Of a DNA stretch of 64,000 bases, positions 25,101-40,100 are shown piece after piece. Position numbers and translations under genes: made by a program. The stretch covers positions 32,162,839 to 32,226,838 of the forward strand of contig OV121091.1 in assembly GCA_921293015.1 (NCBI GenBank), written 5' to 3'. The stretch is from Phorcus lineatus. Lineage: Eukaryota > Mollusca > Gastropoda > Trochida > Trochidae. Position 1 is the first letter of the stretch; the number at the start of each line of letters is the position of its first letter. Below the pieces are notes generated by a model that was given only the letters and a program-made list of their open reading frames with translations, ran no database searches and was not told the DNA's origin.

Positions 25101-28100
25101 AGCTTTGGAAGATTAACTAAACGGATTAATGACCACTAGCTAGTAGGCAGTCTATATGCCTCAAGCACATTATTTTGCAGTTTACAGCAGTGCAGACATA
25201 ATTCACAAAACTTTCATGTACACAAATTAACGATGAAATGAGTCAACAGAACATGATTCAAAAAACGAAAAACTCGCCCGTTTCTACATCATTATTAGAA
25301 GAATAAATAACTAACCAACTAGTGATTTATTATTCAAAACTGGCAGTTAGTTATTAATTACGTTAACTTTCTGTTTGTGTTCATGTACAAAATAGAAATT
25401 GCATGAAATGGGATGAAAGGTTATATACTTTAGTCTAGGGTGGACATTGATCCTGTTTTGGATGCGGGTGGGGCGGAGGGTTGTTGAAAGTTAGTTATTC
25501 ATTATTCAAAAACTGCCAGTTAGTTATTCATTATTTGAATATCAAATAACTAACCAGTTAGTTATTCGTTATTCAAAACTGCCAGTTAGTTATTCATTAC
25601 GTGTACTGCCAGTTAGTTATTCGTTATTTGTATATCGAATAACTAACCAGTTATTATTCGTTAACTGGTTAGTTATTCGTTATTCAAAATTGCCAGTTGA
25701 GTATTCTTTACGTGTACTTTCTATATATGTCTATGCAAGTTATAGACATTGCATGAAATGGGATAAAAGGGTTTGTATTTTGGGCCGGGATGGACGTTGA
25801 TCAGGGTAGTGTGATTCGATGGGAGCGAGTGGATTGAAAAGATGTTTCTCTACAAGTGACTGGTAATACCTTTTGGAAGTGAGAAAGCTGTGATACATGT
25901 CCGACCCCTCCCTTACCCCCTAAAGTTACCAATGCTAAACTTTAAGATACGCAAATAGACCATGAAGTGAGTCACAAGTGCCTTATCAAAAAACGAACAA
26001 CTAGCTAGTTAGTTATTCATTATTTGAATATCGAATAAGTAACCAGTTAGTTATTTATTATTCAACAACTGCCAGTTAGTTATTCGTTATTTGAATATAG
26101 AATAAGAAACCAGTTAGTAATTCGTTATTCAAAATTGTCAGTTAGTTATTCATTATTTGAATATCGAATAAGTAACCAGTTAGTTATTCGTTATTCAAAA
26201 ACTGCCAGTTAGTTATTCATTATTTGAATATTGAATAACTAACCAGTTAGTTATTCATTATTCAAAAACTGTCAGTTAGTTATTCATTATTTGAATATCG
26301 AATAACTAACCAGTTAGTTATTCGTTATTCAAAATTGTCAGTTAGTTATTCATTATTTGAATATCGAATAAGTAATCAGTTAGTTATTCGTTATTCAAAA
26401 ACTGCCAGTTAGTTATTCATTATTTGAATATTGAATAACTAACCAGTTAGTTATTCATTATTCAAAAACTGCCAGTTAGTTATTCATTATTTGAATATCG
26501 AATAACTAACCAGTTAGTTATTCGTTATTCAAAAACTGCCAGTTAGTTATTCATTATTTGAATATTGAATAACTAACCAGTTAGTTATTCATTATTCAAA
26601 AACTGTCAGTTAGTTATTCATTATTTGAATATCGAATAACTAACCAGTTAGTTATTCGTTATTCAAAATTGTCAGTTAGTTATTCATTATTTGAATATCG
26701 AATAAGTAATCAGTTAGTTATTCGTTATTCAAAAACTGCCAGTTAGTTATTCATTATTTGAATATTGAATAACTAACCAGTTAGTTATTCATTATTCAAA
26801 AACTGCCAGTTAGTTATTCATTATTTGAATATCGAATAACTAACCAGTTAGTTATTCGTTATTCAAAATTGTCAGTTAGTTATTCATTATTTGAATATCG
26901 AATAAGTAATCAGTTAGTTATTCGTTATTCAAAAACTGCCAGTTAGTTATTCATTATTTGAATATTGAATAACTAACCAGTTAGTTATTCATTATTCAAA
27001 AACTGCCAGTTAGTTATTCATTATTTGAATATCGAATAACTAACCAGTTAGTTATTCGTTATGTGAATAATGAATAACTAATAACTAAAAACTTGCTAGC
27101 TTCAGCCTGCCATTATTATACTGTAAATATAATCAATTAGTGAATAACACATATACTTTGATACAAAGATATCACCCATTTTGTTCTCACGTAAGGAAAT
27201 AATATGTAAACTGAAACATGTTTAGTTAAGCCTTTTTCAACAAAACATATTTCGCTTTTGTGCAGATCTGACTTCAACTATATCCCTGAAAGACTCCGAC
27301 CGTCTTTACTCTTTCATTATTGATTGCAAGTGAACTTTAAAGAATAAGAAGAATTTTTTTGCATCGAGAGAGAGCTACAACATTCGCACATGCCCTTCTA
27401 ATCTGAGCCTTGATTTTCGAAGCTCTCATAGCACTAAAATTGTCCTAAGTACCTAAATGTAACATAAGCCAATAACTATCTCGGCACTAAGAGAGCTTTG
27501 AAAATCTATGCCCTGAGCCATAATCTGGAAACTGATCACCATGCATTAAATCAAATGCCAAGATGCCTACCGACAATATGAAATGTTTCATCTCATTTGC
27601 TTTTCTAAATGAAAGTTCTACAACAAAGATATAAATTTCAATAAATCAATAAAAACGGGTGTTCTGACTTTCCCCACCTGGATTGGCCCCACTCCTGAAA
27701 GCATGGGGTTGCCATTTGTACTGCATATAGTACTGTATGTGCCCCATTTCGTGGTGAATCACAATCAGGTCTTCCATGGTGATGTCGGTGCACATCTTGA
27801 TTCTATGGTAAAATATCACAAAAATGATAGAATTTGTGTTCGTTTATTCATAAGCACAATAATTCCGATGCCTTAATTACTTAAATAAGAGACCTAAAAC
27901 ACGAGGAACTATATGTAAATATTTCGTTCGAAACCATACTCCATCAACAGCGATGACAATATCTTGTTCGTTTAACCCTCCTAGTTGAAAAGTCGAAGGT
28001 CGAGAAAACAACCTCACCTCTCACCATTATGTATGTGGCTAGGTCCATCAGACTCTCTCAATACGCATCATCCACAAACACGACCGTGACCTCCTCATGG

Positions 28101-31100
28101 TTTGAAAGGTTCATGTTCGAAAGAAACCAAACCTCAACCCTCTGTTAGCAAGTAGCTTCTTCAAAGAATTTTACCAATGATAAGCTGAGCCCTACAGATA
28201 TCATCCAAGCACAAACCTGAAGTCTTCTGAGTTGTAGAAGTCCCAGGCCGAAGCGTGACACACCACTTCTCTGTCTTCAGGACGCCTCATCATCGAGTCC
28301 TTCCAGAAACTCAGCGGCATCTGCTGTAATCCCAGCGACTTGAAGAAGTCCTCAGCTGTCCAAAACATCTTCTCGACCGTGTAGTCCTTTAATCAAAGTT
28401 TTATGGGTGCTTAACACAGCGATGGATTACCACATTCTTGAATTAGATAATCAGACTAAAACGGTTTTTGAGACGTTGTATTATAAATTCTCACACTTTT
28501 TAACACTCAAAAGTTAAAATCATTCTCTCCCAACAGAGGTAGGCAGCTCCGTCATAAATTCCTAATGTACAGGAATTTATGACGGAGCTACTCTGTTGGG
28601 AGAGAATGGTTAAAATAGGATATGAGAAGTGAAATATTTTGTTGAATATGTACAACGTCCATCCAAATTTTTTTAACAAATCGATATAACTTCAAATGAA
28701 CACTTCAATTTCATCTTACTTTCATCCGATAAAACTATTTACGGGTAACCTGTCTTACAGACAGCAGCGGCCCCTTCAGTTCCATAAAAGGTATTCACGA
28801 CGTACCTGTCTCTTCATCTCGGGCGTAACGTCCACGCTAGTTTTGTTCTTGAAGGGCATAACAATATCATAGATGTTCTTCCACGCCTGTGCCCACATGT
28901 TGCCTGAAAATAAGGTCACCTTTAAAGTCTGTTTAGGGAGGGCCATGCAGACAGACAACTGCGAGGGTTCTTATAGTAAGCAATGAAGTCAATGAAAAAG
29001 GATTTATTCAATCCTCTGTTTTATGTGTTGATATTTGACTACATATCATATATCTTATGATGAGTACTGTAAGTGTGGAGACTTTATAAGATAGCCTTAT
29101 AAATTCAACAAGAGTAAGCGCTTGGTTCCTTCATTTCGTTTATGAATGTGTCTTCGATGAGCTTAATATCCCTCAGTTCACATTTCTAAATTAACAAGTT
29201 AACCAATATTCTACCAATTTCATCAATGGTACATAGCTTAATTACTTTGAAACAATGCCGCTTGTTGAACTAAAACAACATTTTGAAATATATATGCCTT
29301 ATTCATACGTACAGGCCTCTAATTGCAAATAAATAAATATCCCCATGATTCACAAGACAAAAAAGACCAGCAGGGCCCTGTTCCACAAACCAGTTGTAGA
29401 GTTATAATCAATTGTAAATGTTTTGTGGAACGGGCCCTTCAGCACGTTTCTTTAACGTACCCAGGAGATGAGCGGGTATATGTCCACTGACAGGAAACTT
29501 CTGTGCTCCGTACACGGACTTTAACTTCTTCCTCACATAGGCGTGTAGATGTTGGTAGAGCGGATTTAGCTGCTCCAAAAGCTTCTGGAGATCTTCCCTG
29601 AAGGTCGGGGACTCGTACCAGGACCTCCAGTACTCTCCCGTGTCGTTGAAACCTGCAAAGGGTTTTGAGTAAAGCAAACTGAAGACTTTTATGCCCATAA
29701 AGTTAACATTATTTGTGTTAAACTTCTCACTCCTGCATTAATGCACATGTCATATTTTCACAAATTCACATCTTAACTTATTGACATTAGTGTCATTAAA
29801 TTTGAGTTTATGTTAAACAAGTTTTGTTTATATCTCTTGCAATAATATTTGTCGGTTATTATCTCACTCAGGCAATAGAGAAATGAACACTCGACACCCA
29901 AGTCATATGGCCTACTCTCTTTTTGCGGAATATAAGCAGATAACAGAATCACACCCCTTCAAATTCTCTAAGTAATCAATGGAGTCTAACCAAGTGCTCT
30001 GCTGGCCATGTACTTTGGTGAATAAACTTTTCAAAGTTATTGTGACTCATAGCATGTTGTAATTATTAATTTATATTAACTTCATATTGTAAAGTTAAAC
30101 CCTTTTCATCAGCTTCTTTCCTCGGAAGAAGTTAACCCTTTAAAAATGATGGCTGCTATAAACGAACAGACCTAGCCAAGCCTTTCGACGTCGATTATCA
30201 AGCGTCAAAATTTTGCCTTCAACCAGGCGGGGGTGCATATAGTCCAAATGCAAGGAGACATTTGCATACTGTCAATGTGCTGGCGAGGTGACAAAGAGAT
30301 GACAAGGAACCGACATCTCAAAAGAAGCGCCCGTAAATGCTCAACCTCATGAGTGGAGATAACACGATACACATGTCGATCTCTCAGCTTTACGGTATGC
30401 AAAGTTTCTTTATCGTGTGACCATTATTCACATCGTTCTTCAAGTGCATGATTCTTTCACAGCGAACTCTCATTTCAAGCTAACAAATTGTTCATGTTCG
30501 ATGAAAACATTTCCTGCGGATATTTTACACGTTTTGGATACTTTTGATACAAAATATCTTTTTAAACGTAAACACGTACAACACTTGCTTTACCTTAAGA
30601 TCTCATGTATATGGGTGTTTAAGAGATGCCCTTAAGGCAATATACCACGACCATTTATTAAGACTCTTTTGGGACTTTTCTTTAGAACGACAGTACATTT
30701 GATTATGCATACCTAATTCTTTTACGCCAAGATTACTCAGTGACGCAAATTCTTCATATTTCCGTTTCATCTTCTTCCCTGTTTCATCCCTCCATTTCTG
30801 CCAAGCTTCCAATAGTTGGTCGTAGTCGCGTGAAGACGCCATCAATCTCGTGAGACCTAAACCAATCAACTCAGTGCTAAGTATACTAGTCAGCAATATA
30901 TATAATGGGGGTAATGTACTTCTTTATTCAATGGAAACGGGTATAAAGTTACTAAAAGATGTAAAAACACAAGATTTAAATTCAGTTTTACCACTATCTT
31001 CTTCTACGTGAAACCAAATCGAATTTTGTAAAGAAAAGGTATCTTTATACGATTAGAAAATTGATGTTCTTAATCATTGTCTGATATAAGAAACTAAGTG

Positions 31101-34100
31101 GGAAAAAAACCTAGTTTGTAGCCAAAAAACTTTGATCTTTCTTTCACTGGCGCCTCCTTTACAGGCGAACAACTTCTTCATTTTGAATATTCACGACGTG
31201 TTTCCGTATTCCTTCAGGAATATGTGACAGATTGTTAAGCATAAGAGGACCAGCGTAAATAGGACACATCGTCATTGTCGATCGTGATGTGAAAGCATTG
31301 TTTACGAAATGACGTAAAACTGAAAAGGTGATAGTTTCCCTTTGGTTATTGTAAAAAGGAATATGACTATCCTCGTAGATAATATTCCTGGTCATTACAA
31401 AACTAGAGTAGCTGTAGAAGCTCACCAGGTTCCAGTTTGAGGCACTCCCCAGAAGCCATGCAGACCTTCCCCTGGCTGTATATACCCTGCATCTCTGAAG
31501 TTAGTTCCTCCAGCTGAAAAAGAACAACATTACTGGATATTGTTTATGAAAATGTTATCAAATATTTATTCAATTTGCTATTTCATATTAGATAACAATC
31601 AATCGTATCGCAAGTACACAATATGTACGACTTCGACCATGACTACGGGATAACTGGGCCATACACGTTTAGGAAAACGTTATCAAATTTATTCATTAAC
31701 AATTATTGTTAATAAGCTATGAATTCTTTGGCACTAGTACATTATTTACGACTTAGACCATATATGATATAGATAGTTTTCTTATTGCTGAACAAATTCC
31801 GTAACAAGTATTAAAGTGACACAGAGATATCTTTCAAGATTTTTAATGTGGCTTGGTAAGAACCAGAATACCATAAACTTAAAATTGTCACCCTAAACTT
31901 GCATCTTTATCTCTCAAATGCCAAAATTATGATATTTTCTTATTTTCATTGATAAATAGAAAACGGCCCTATAAATGTTAAGTATTCGAAATTTTACGTC
32001 CAATTAATGTGTATATCAGTTGACCTACTTAACGATTTGTCTTTGTGTCTGCTGTAAATAAGTTTCCGAAATTATGTTTGAATCATTGGCGCGCGCCACT
32101 GTCCAGTTTTCGATCACAAATCACAACACTAACTCGTTTATTGACACCATACTGAACTGATAAGCATTGGGATACTGATTTTCGGAAACAACCACTACCT
32201 TTCGATAAAATAACGCTATTTATGAAGTTTGACATATTTGACTCCATCAACATACTCTGTACCCCTTTAAATCCATTTAAAGATGCCCATATCAATAAAA
32301 ATGAAGTAAATCTTATTTTTCATAAACAAGAGTTTCTGTTTATTCATGATACTTTTTCATTTAATCTACAATGAGAAATCCATCATCTGCATGGAACAAT
32401 GATTTATATCGTATCTGAGAAACCAAGGTTACAATTGCAAACTTGACTTTATTACTGTGATTAATGGACAACTCAGAAGCAGCGTTTGCATGCATCTAAT
32501 TTTTTTCTTTAAGATTATATCATGTGCCAAATAAGATTTAGATAAATAATCATTTTAATATTTTGTCATGCTGCATATCTTACATTGTTGTATGAGACTT
32601 TCCTATTCAACTTTGACATTTAGAATGGCGTGAACCTCCTAAAGACTCAAAACATCGTAAGGCCGTTTGATGGTGCATGAAGTTTACCTTCATTTAGGGA
32701 ACACCTAACCAAACTGTCCATCTTGATTAATTACAGATTCACTGTTATCCATACAACTTACCCTGGCTAGTCTAGTCTCGTCTTTCATTGCGCTGGTACC
32801 AATGTCCTTTATAAGTTTGAACTCCCGTTTCAGTTTGTCGTCTGTAAACACACTGGTGTCGTACTTTGAAGCGTTTGTAAAAGCCTCCTTGTCGAATTTT
32901 GCTAATTTAAGGTTTTCTTTAACCTGCAATCCAATCAATACATTATTACACATGGAAGTAACGATATTAACCATGTTTTATTCTTTAAATTAAAAAATAT
33001 TGGCCAGAATATAACATTTGTCCATTATTCGCAAGTGTTTATTCATAATAGAAAATAATAGAAGAACTTTAAATGTACTAGAGCAAATTTAACTCTTGAA
33101 ATCTTAACAACTTTAAACAATCTGGCACATTAGAAGCTGCTCATAAGAACACAAGCCTAATTTGAATATTAAGCTCACAAAGTACAATAAGTGAATTGAT
33201 ACAATGCCATTAATTAAAATTTAAAGCAATCATTGTTAATCTTTTGTATAAATGAACTCATATTAGACAACTATATTTTCTAATTACAATTTTTAATTAC
33301 TAGGTCACATTTCATTCAGACTCTTTAAATTTAAAATCTGTTCAAAGAGTAGAGTAACCGTTACTCAATGAGCAAATAGCCAAGTCCAAGAGAACTTTTC
33401 TTTGGAGATGTGCAATGCAGGTTAATCACTGATACATGTCATTTAGATAGTGAACAGATTAACATTGTCTTATTTGGGACGACGCTCTTAAACTCATGAA
33501 TTCTTTTCATATAAAATACAAAGATTGTGAAACAAGGAGACTCCTAAAATATAATCAATCATACTTAAAACGTCATATATATTTTATACAGATTTTCTTA
33601 ATTTTAATGATAAAATAATATGTATTGAAACACCAAAATATACATTATTTATTTTTTCTTTTCATTTATTTAAGAAATAAAGTTCGCTCTACCCCAATGT
33701 GTTTTGTAATAAAGTATAGTTTTGCCCTGAACTATTATAGTTAAAGCACGAGGACGGTAGTCCGAGTGCTTTAACGTTATAATAGTTCAGGGAAAACTAT
33801 ACTTTATTACAAAACACATTGGGGTAGAGCGAACTTTATTTCTTTTCTAAGATGCTTAAATAATCTGTACAGGGAACACTCTGATTTTAATCATCTCGAA
33901 ATAAATATAGTGTTTACATTGCTCACATTAATAATCCATGAACAGGGCTAACTGTTCGCTATTCCAAGTATGGAACTCAACCCCTAGTTTAAGACGACAT
34001 TTAGTTGGTTAAAGCTTTGATTACTGCAGTTTTGCACTTAAACTTTTTCATTCATTCAATTTTGAATTATATTTTCTTCTTATTTTTTTCTTTAAAAACT

Positions 34101-37100
34101 TAAACAAACAAATTATCACCCTTTTGTTTTTAAAAAAAACCTTTACTTTTACAAACTCGTGTCGTGCGATTATGCAGGGCTTATCACGTGGTTAACATTC
34201 CACAAAGAATTATGGGTATTGTTTGTGTTGGAAGCGTGATGGCGGACTGGATCCGGACATCTATTTTTTTGCTGCTGTCATAAACGTTGAAGGTGATGCT
34301 TTAGTCTCTTATATAAGCAGACTGTTGGGGCTGTACACCTAGAATTACTTAATTATTAGGTTGTCCATATCACATTGAACCTGGTAGAGACGGTTGACGT
34401 GAACCAACGTCACAGTCCCACGGGGCGCCGTGACCTGACGTGAAACAACGCGGTCACTCGACGGTAGACAAGCATTTTCTGTCCATTCTTCTTTACGGTA
34501 AATAGAAATAGATGATTCGAAACTTGTATCTATTAATAGAAACATTAATACGATTATGTCGTTAGACCTTGATAGGGGGATAAGCCATGTTGTTCGAAGA
34601 ATCGAGATGAAAGGTTACCATGGACGCGTGATCACGAGGGGGCAGCGGGGAAGAGCGGATATAACGTCATTCAATTGTTACGTCATGAAAAAACTATACC
34701 TTTATTGTCTCATAAAGTACTTTTTTTTCGATTGTTCTAACCGCTAGGCATCTTAGAATCGTCAATATGAAGAACACGACTTACCAGAGCCTTGCTATTA
34801 TGGTCAGTGATATTAGTGTTATAAGTGTATTCTGCCTCCGTCGCATTAAAGTAGACGTCGGCAGCTTGATCATCGTAACTCCTAAGCCAGTCCCGGGCCA
34901 TCTGTTCATCCCTGACTAGTCCAACCATATCAGAGGGGCACTCTTCATCCCATCCCTGTGTCTCTCCGGCGTTCGTCTCCTCAAGCCACATCAACAGGGG
35001 CTGAAAGTACTCCACCAGGGGCCGTACATCCATCTTGCGCTGACCAGTTATGGCCTCCATAACGTCGGGCCACGGTTTGGACGAGCCCATTCTCAGCATG
35101 TTGCTGGAGGTATATTTCGTAAAGATTATAAAGCAATGGTATCTTCGATTTTCAATGATGTTAGGAATAAAGAAATAACCTTTTAATCGAAACCGACAAA
35201 GTGGTTAAAAAAGAAACAATTAACCTTAATTCATTTGTAATAATCAAAATATCTAATCATTTATTTGTTGAAGGTAAATACACTTAAGCATTATATCACA
35301 CATTCGGTTTTGGATAAAACTCTTCCTACAATTCTGTTTAATACAATTCTTAGAAAATAATAGCGCTTTATTTATTTAGATCAAATAAGCCGGAATTTCT
35401 CCCTGATCAGCAATATGAATGATCTAGACAATAAAAACGCCTCCTATCATCTACAAGTATAATCAATTGAAAACAAATCCTAACAAATGAGTAATAATGG
35501 ATCTAACACTGCAGTAGTAACGAAGGGAAGACAATGCGTGCTCTCACCCAAACTTCTCCCCAGCAGCTTTTGAATTATAGACGTCACACTTGTGTAGAGG
35601 CCCGGTCTGACCTGCTGTTTCACACAGGGCTTTGTAGAACTGGAACTGGATCACGAAACTCACGAAATACCTGGCGGAAGATTATTGGAATGTCGGAATA
35701 TTTTTTACAACTTTGATGCTTATAAAATTGATATCGTATTAACGGGTTTCTTGAGGGATTTTGAGGAAGAGTGAGGTAGGTAAGGAAAATGCCAAAGACG
35801 ACGACAGCTTTTGTATTTACTTTGTCCTCGGTTAATATCTTTTTCTTTGTTCTTTCAACCAAATACTGACCTTATAGTGATTGTAAAATATTACACTTTT
35901 CAATAGAAGAAGAGAATATGTACAACAAGAAAACCAGGCATTTATATTTATAACCAACTTTCATTTAAGAAATTGATAAAATGATTAAGAAATTAATGTA
36001 AAATTTTTCTGACCTGATGTATGGGGTATTGGCAGGTACATGGTACTTGGCTCCGGGATCAAAATCATGTTCATCTCTATGTATGGGGGCCACAATGCCC
36101 TGGTGTTTGCACCTGTATATCGTTTATAAATACTTTATCAGACAAACATATTAAAAACAATTATGGAATGAAGAAATCAAAGATGATGAAATACTAGACA
36201 TAGTGTAGAGTCACACATTAAGCGAGGGACGAACGAGAGAAAAATAACGAAAATGTGGATTGCTTTTTTGTAAATTAATGAATTAAAACTCCCATCGTCA
36301 GACTAAGGGTAGCAGTATATGCAACGATATATTTCAAATTCAATACCCTCTATAAGAAAGGGTCAGCAAAACAGGTCAGTATCAAATACAGCATATTTGC
36401 ATATTGATCTTTACAATGAATATTCAGCAAAAGGGAACTGAATAGAGTCAGGGTTATGGTTATTGCCCAACAAAAACGGTATTAATTATAAATCAAAAAC
36501 ACTATTTTTGTTAAGACAACAAAGAACAATCAATGTTGATACTCAATCAGAACATTATCCAAGAGAAATTGTGAAATAAATATAAGGGCTGAAACCCCAA
36601 CCTTAGTTTCCACCAGTTTCTGTTGTAGTTATCAGGTGTAGTGTCCCCATTGAACACTCCCCAGCGCCAGTGGTCGATCAAGTAGCCGAAAGGAAGGAAG
36701 GCGATTTTTTCCAGAGCCATCTTCATCAAGTAGTTGATATCGGTTTCTGAGAGCAAACAAATTTTATTGTGAAATATGTTATTAAAAAGGACCTCATTTG
36801 TCACCTTATAGCCTATTGGACGTATTTCTGTGGTTCTGATTTGATGTTTTAGGTCATATGTGGACGTATCACTTTACTTTCAATACAAAATAATCTTCAC
36901 AATCAATAATGGAAAATTAATTTTTCCGTATTAGGAAAATCAATATACATTTTGAATAGCAATGTCTTATTTCTTATGTTAAACCCTAATATTGTATCTG
37001 AAAATAAAAAAAACCGAATGACAACTAACAACATGCACATTTATATTGGGAATGTTAATTTCTTTTTCAAAACTAGCTCTTTTCAACCTTGTAATGATTA

Positions 37101-40100
37101 ACGGGTGATCCATTAACTAAAGGATCAGGCAAAGATAAATGAACATCGATGTTACGGTTAAATAAAGGAATGTGTAGAAGACCTTGGTCGAGCTAACGTA
37201 AAACGAGGGCTCCTTTAAATTATGAAAAACATTTAAATCACCGTCATCATCATCCAAGTTCTTGATGAGTCCAATCTTGTGAAGATGTTTGGGTGTCGCA
37301 ACAGAGAGAGCCATTGTATCACCGATAGCCTCATGGAAGCCTGTCAAACAAAAAAGGGAAGTCTATAATAATAGATGTGACAGGACAGGATAAAACCGAT
37401 GAAATAGTAGGATATCACCAACTTTTTACCGAATAACTGAATTCAATACCATATAAGAGTACTGAGCTTTATATGAGCTGATACTGATTACGAAAATACC
37501 TCTTTCAATATCTTGATTGCAATAAATATAATGTTGATATCTTGAAACACTTCTTCTCAATGTAAGGTTGTAAGGTACGACTTTTGAATTTAAAAAAGAG
37601 TGTACGTTTTATTTCCATACCAATTGTAGGTGTGTTCGTATGCATTGTTTTTTTAAAATCAGAATTCAAGAAATGTACATTTTCTGACATGATCTTTCCA
37701 GATAAACAATTTCAGATAAATTAGATCCTTATCAATCGAATATTGATATTTTAAAAAAAAATTATAAAATGAAAATTTTAAATGTAATATTTTCTTCTTG
37801 TATTGTTACTATCATGAGTACTAGTCAAGAAAGGAATTTTCCGTTTAACAAAATTCAATTTATTGACGTCTGAAATTTAATTTCATTGTTAACAGCTAAT
37901 AACACATTATTATTACAGAATTTGGCGATGTACATATATTTTGCAATGGCGTTTAGAAGAAAGATTGTATTAGAAAATAACTGATAAGTGACTTAATACT
38001 CATTATACATGTAATGTACTACAGGCCTGTGGCCTCTTCAGTACTGAATACAGATTGATTGATTGACGTCTGATGGGTAACAAACAAATTCTCCAGCAGA
38101 TACCAAGATTATCAATTCTAAAACAGTCATCGACGTAATGAGATTGCTCTTTTACTGAATATAACATTGAACCGTCTGCGAGGCCACAGTTAGTTTTGGT
38201 AATGCATTTGGAGAAGAGGTCTTGCAAAAACTGGGACCTTTCATGTTTCAGATGGGTTGCAGATCATAAGAAGATATCGATAAAATTGACATTGCGAACT
38301 TTCTTCCCACCACATATACACCCCATGACATATTGTGTATCTACTATAAAGGTACATTTGAGCAATTTTATAACGCATGGTCACCTGGATTTGCTCCTCC
38401 TTTCAGTATGGTGGGCAGGTCGTTGTACTGCAGGTAATACTGTATGTGCCCCATCTCGTGGTGGATTGTGATCAGGTCCTCCATAGTAATGTCGGTGCAC
38501 ATCTTGATTCTATGGTCAAATAATTTTGTCATGTTAATCTTTCAGTATGACTGACACTTGTAGAAACATGGTACATGTATCGATCTACTGAGGATAGTGT
38601 ATCAACTCTTCATGGTCTCGTGGTGAATCACAACATGTCTCCCTTTGTATCTCGTGAGTTTAAATATTTTTTCATTTTTCAAACAACATTGCCAGCAGTC
38701 TTTATATCATACAAAGGTCAAAAAATCGAAATTGTATAAGATTCAAGCTCAATGGAGAAAGTACGTTCATTAGCAAAATATGATCTCTTGACTTGTCTTG
38801 TACATTGACGTCTAAATGCGCTTTTACTTGTTGACATGTATATCTTGTTCTTTAATCATTTCACCGATTGAGGTACATGGTTCTGAGCCTGACAGACACC
38901 CCACGAGTACCTGATAGACACCCCATGAGTACCTGACAGACACCCCGTAAGTACCTGACAGACAACCCCATGAGTATCTGACAGACACCCCATGAGTACC
39001 TGACAGACACCCCATGAGTACCTGACAGACACCCCATGAGTACCTAACAGAAGTACCTGAAGTCCTTTCGGTTGGAGAAGTCCCAGGCTGAAGCGTGACA
39101 CACCACGTCTCGGCCATCTGTCGGCCTCTTCATCATCGACTTGTCCCAGAAGGTTTGAGGCATCCCCTTCAGCCCCAGGGACAAGTAGAAACTCTCCGCA
39201 GTTTTAAACATTTGCAGTACTGTGTAATTCTGTGAAATCGTAATAGTTTTGTAAATATGTAGTGATGCAAAGTATCAAAGAGAATCAATGATAATATTGA
39301 TAAAATTTATGTAGAATTCTCTTCAAAGCAATCATACTAAACCTTTCTGCTTGCTTTAACAAAGCAACGGAAGACTACATAGTACTGAGATTACTCATGA
39401 GTTGTTAATTCCGTACATTAGTCAGAAATAATGAAAATTACACATAATCGATTAACTCTTGTACACAAATCAAGACAAAAAATGTGGACTTTAACACTCA
39501 ATGTAATTCTAAATTCGAAAACGTTGTCTTCTATAGAAAATCATTAACTATAAAGTAAAATTACATTTCATCAGACACGATATAATGACTCTTGTAGGAG
39601 TCCCACGACAGGTGGGCGTTTGTCTGATTTATTGATTCGAAAATATACGTATTCAAATTAAAACACTTTGGATTTGACAGTGTGAAAAATTCTAGATGAT
39701 ATCAGAAGCTTAAAACCTGTGAATTGTGTAATTGAAAAATCAGAGTTTAACAAATGAGTGTTCTTTGAGGACTTTCAAGGAGATGAAAATTAAATGGAGA
39801 TTTTCTCCCATTTGGACGTTTCTTTTTGTTTTGAATCGTCATCAAAGTCGAATGAAGAAGCGGACACTTTTTTATAAAGTTTTTCTTGTGCTAAATATAT
39901 CATGCATTACACCAATAACAACCTTTCGTCTAAGGAGACAGTATATAATTTTAAAGCAAAAGGCGAGGAATTGTTAAACGAAATGTACCTGTGCTTTCAT
40001 CTCAGGTGTGACGTCAACAGCAGACTTTCCCTTAAAAGGCTTGAGAATGTCAAAAATGTTTGTCCATTCCTGTGCCCACATATTGCCTTTAAGAAGTAGA

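Noticed and set aside
22009-27111. CRISPR-like array of spaced repeats
   Set aside because: Units are AT-rich minisatellite copies without unique spacers, organised as inverted arms with terminal repeats and a target duplication in a eukaryotic intron.
34345-34747. Overlapping frames on both strands in the GC-richer intron patch
   Set aside because: Short, no recognisable domain and no splice signals of the gene's pattern; probably open by composition.
38824-39117. Minus-strand frames with [18 protein letters not shown] repeats
   Set aside because: These are read-through of the 22-bp minisatellite beyond the exon donor at 39057; two frames are open only because the repeat lacks stops.
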